64,000 nt of DNA from Rhizobium mongolense subsp. loessense. GTDB taxonomy: Bacteria; Pseudomonadota; Alphaproteobacteria; Rhizobiales; Rhizobiaceae. The notes beneath the pieces were generated by a model, which saw only the letters and a program-made list of their open reading frames with translations, was not told where the DNA came from and did not search any database. This document shows, piece after piece, positions 62,894-64,000 of this stretch. The position numbers were made by a program, and so were the translations under genes. Within the stretch, counting starts at the first letter, position 1, and each line of letters opens with the position of its first letter. The DNA lies in contig NZ_FMTM01000007.1 of NCBI RefSeq assembly GCF_900099775.1, positions 1-64,000 on the forward strand. Reading direction: 5' to 3'.

Positions 62894-63349
62894 TCAGCCC
62901 TCCTGCGTCTCGATTTGCATCTGCTTTGCCAGCGTCTCGGGCAACCGCCGCGGTCTTCCCTTCGCGTTGATGACGGCAATGATGACCTTGGCGGCGATAA
63001 GCGGCGTTTCGCCACGGCGGATGTCCTGTTGCAGCACCATCTTCGCGCCGCCTGCCTTCTCGGTGCGCGTGACGATGGTAAGGACATCGTCCATGCGCGC
63101 CGGATTCCTGAAGTCGATCTCCATGCGGTGAACGACGAAAACGAGCCCTTCCTCGTCGGCGGTGATCAACTCGCGCTGCTCGACGCCCAGGCAGCGAAGG
63201 TAGTCGGTGCGGCCGCGCTCGAGGAAATGCAGATAGCGCGCGTGATAGACAAGACCGGAAAAATCGGTGTCCTCGTAATAGACGCGCTGGATCAGTTGGT
63301 GGCCCGTCTCCGTCAGTGCGCCAGAAATCGAAAAGCCGTTATCCGCCAT
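62894..63349 (-). CDS. ybgC: Acyl-CoA thioesterase YbgC
   Basis: 151 residues from ATG 63349, preceded by TGGAGA. The hot-dog fold motif RVYYEDTDFSGLVYHARYLHF with the catalytic aspartate and histidine, and DFRNPARMDDVLTI, identify the tol-pal-associated 4-hydroxybenzoyl-CoA thioesterase family. It hydrolyses short-chain acyl-CoA or acyl-ACP and is commonly the first gene of Tol-Pal operons. The start at 63409 is possible but less well supported. Confidence 0.93.
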   Translation of the reverse strand: MADNGFSISGALTETGHQLIQRVYYEDTDFSGLVYHARYLHFLERGRTDYLRCLGVEQRELITADEEGLVFVVHRMEIDFRNPARMDDVLTIVTRTEKAGGAKMVLQQDIRRGETPLIAAKVIIAVINAKGRPRRLPETLAKQMQIETQEG

Positions 63350-63464
63350 AATTTTCTCCAAACTCGCATGCCTGTTGGCGAGGCGCAGCAATGCCCTACC
63401 TTTGAACAATCGTCACAGTACTTGAGTATTCCCGATAGTGGATGAGCATACAGGAGGCAATGCG

Positions 63465-64000
63465 ATGAAGATTGCGGTGATGGGCGGAGATGGGTTCATT
63501 GGCTGGCCGACATCACTGCATCTCTCGGACGCGGGGCACGACGTCCACATTCTCGACAATCTCTCGCGGCGCTGGATCGACACCGAACTCGGCGTGCAAT
63601 CGCTGACGCCGATGGATTCCATTCAGGAGCGAACCCGCATCTGGCATGCCGAAACCGGGCGGCGCATCCATTTCAATCTGATCGACCTCGCCAAGGACTA
63701 CGAGCTTCTCAAGAAGTGGCTTGCCGAAAACCGGCCGGACGCCATCGTCCATTTCGCCGAGCAGCGCGCAGCACCCTATTCGATGAAGAGCGACCGGCAC
63801 AAGAACTACACCGTCAACAACAATGTCAGCGCTACGCATAACCTTTTGAATGCGCTCGTCGAATTACAGCTCGACGCCCATCTGATCCACCTCGGCACGA
63901 TGGGCGTCTACGGCTATTCGACAGTCGGCGCCGCGATTCCCGAAGGCTACCTGACCGTCGGCGTCGAAACGGCGGATGGCGACATGGCGCAACAGGAAAT
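63465..64000 (+). CDS. sqdB: UDP-sulfoquinovose synthase, N-terminal part
   Basis: ATG 63465 follows AGGAGG; the frame runs off the end of the window after 178 codons. The Rossmann start KIAVMGGDGFIGWPTSLHLS has the SqdB-typical GGDGFIGWP, followed by DNLSRRWIDTELG, HFAEQRAAPYSM and HLGTMGVYGY. It makes UDP-sulfoquinovose from UDP-glucose and sulfite for the sulfolipid SQDG, used by rhizobia under phosphate limitation. Divergent from ybgC. Confidence 0.95.
   Translation, partial: MKIAVMGGDGFIGWPTSLHLSDAGHDVHILDNLSRRWIDTELGVQSLTPMDSIQERTRIWHAETGRRIHFNLIDLAKDYELLKKWLAENRPDAIVHFAEQRAAPYSMKSDRHKNYTVNNNVSATHNLLNALVELQLDAHLIHLGTMGVYGYSTVGAAIPEGYLTVGVETADGDMAQQE

Overview
The window is high-GC alphaproteobacterial DNA, most likely a Rhizobium chromosome. 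The evidence is the recognised gene order (ybgC-tolQRAB-pal-cpoB-tilS-ftsH-glmM with sqdB diverging), serA/serC with a serC-type leader, a coxMNOP-type oxidase, rhizobial small-protein families (DUF1236, DUF982) and the style of the tRNA. No database was searched; family names rest on motifs and gene order.

Layout. 1-0.55 kb: 3' end of an outer-membrane efflux protein. 0.7-8.2 kb: a compact plus-strand purine-salvage operon (LacI regulator, polyamine-type ABC transporter, nucleoside hydrolase, adenine deaminase) with a near-perfect palindrome upstream. 8.3-16.05 kb: a minus-strand tctCBA tricarboxylate transporter plus an M20 amidohydrolase, preceded by a DctB/DctD-type two-component system; a sigma-54 promoter candidate lies before tctC. 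16.2-19.5 kb: a sulfite-oxidase-like molybdoenzyme, a small membrane protein, cbtBA under a cobalamin riboswitch, a CobC-like phosphatase with an altered active-site motif and a 36-residue membrane peptide.

19.6-31.95 kb is a low-density accessory tract ending at a tRNA-Met(CAT). It holds a GNAT acetyltransferase, a stand-alone LigD-type ATP ligase and many small, repeated and decaying rhizobial ORFs: five copies of one family (three open, two frameshifted), two copies of a partner gene, a 0.7 kb segmental duplication carrying DUF1236 genes, three hairpin terminators of one sequence type, duplicated stem-loops, a nonsense-mutated Dam methylase remnant and a ParB-like fragment.

32.2-46.6 kb: mnmA, a MscS channel, a GGDEF-EAL protein, an erythromycin-esterase-like gene (with an ATG-TAA start-stop) with a phosphoribosyltransferase, a MerR regulator diverging from a Zn/Cd/Pb P-type ATPase, a YidB-like protein, serC-serA and an outer-membrane beta-barrel. 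46.8-51.75 kb: a cytochrome c and a complete second heme-copper oxidase (coxMNOP plus subunit IV). 52-63.4 kb: glmM, ftsH, tilS, cpoB, pal, tolB, tolA, tolR, tolQ and ybgC, an envelope and division cluster. 63.5 kb to the end: the start of sqdB.

The clearest unexplained signal is the 22.4-30.4 kb cluster of small paralogous ORFs and hairpins. Other points of interest are the sigma-54/DctD-type circuit with a GAFPGA activator, the start-stop codon pair before the esterase-like gene and the sensor kinase without a standard start codon at its expected N-terminus.
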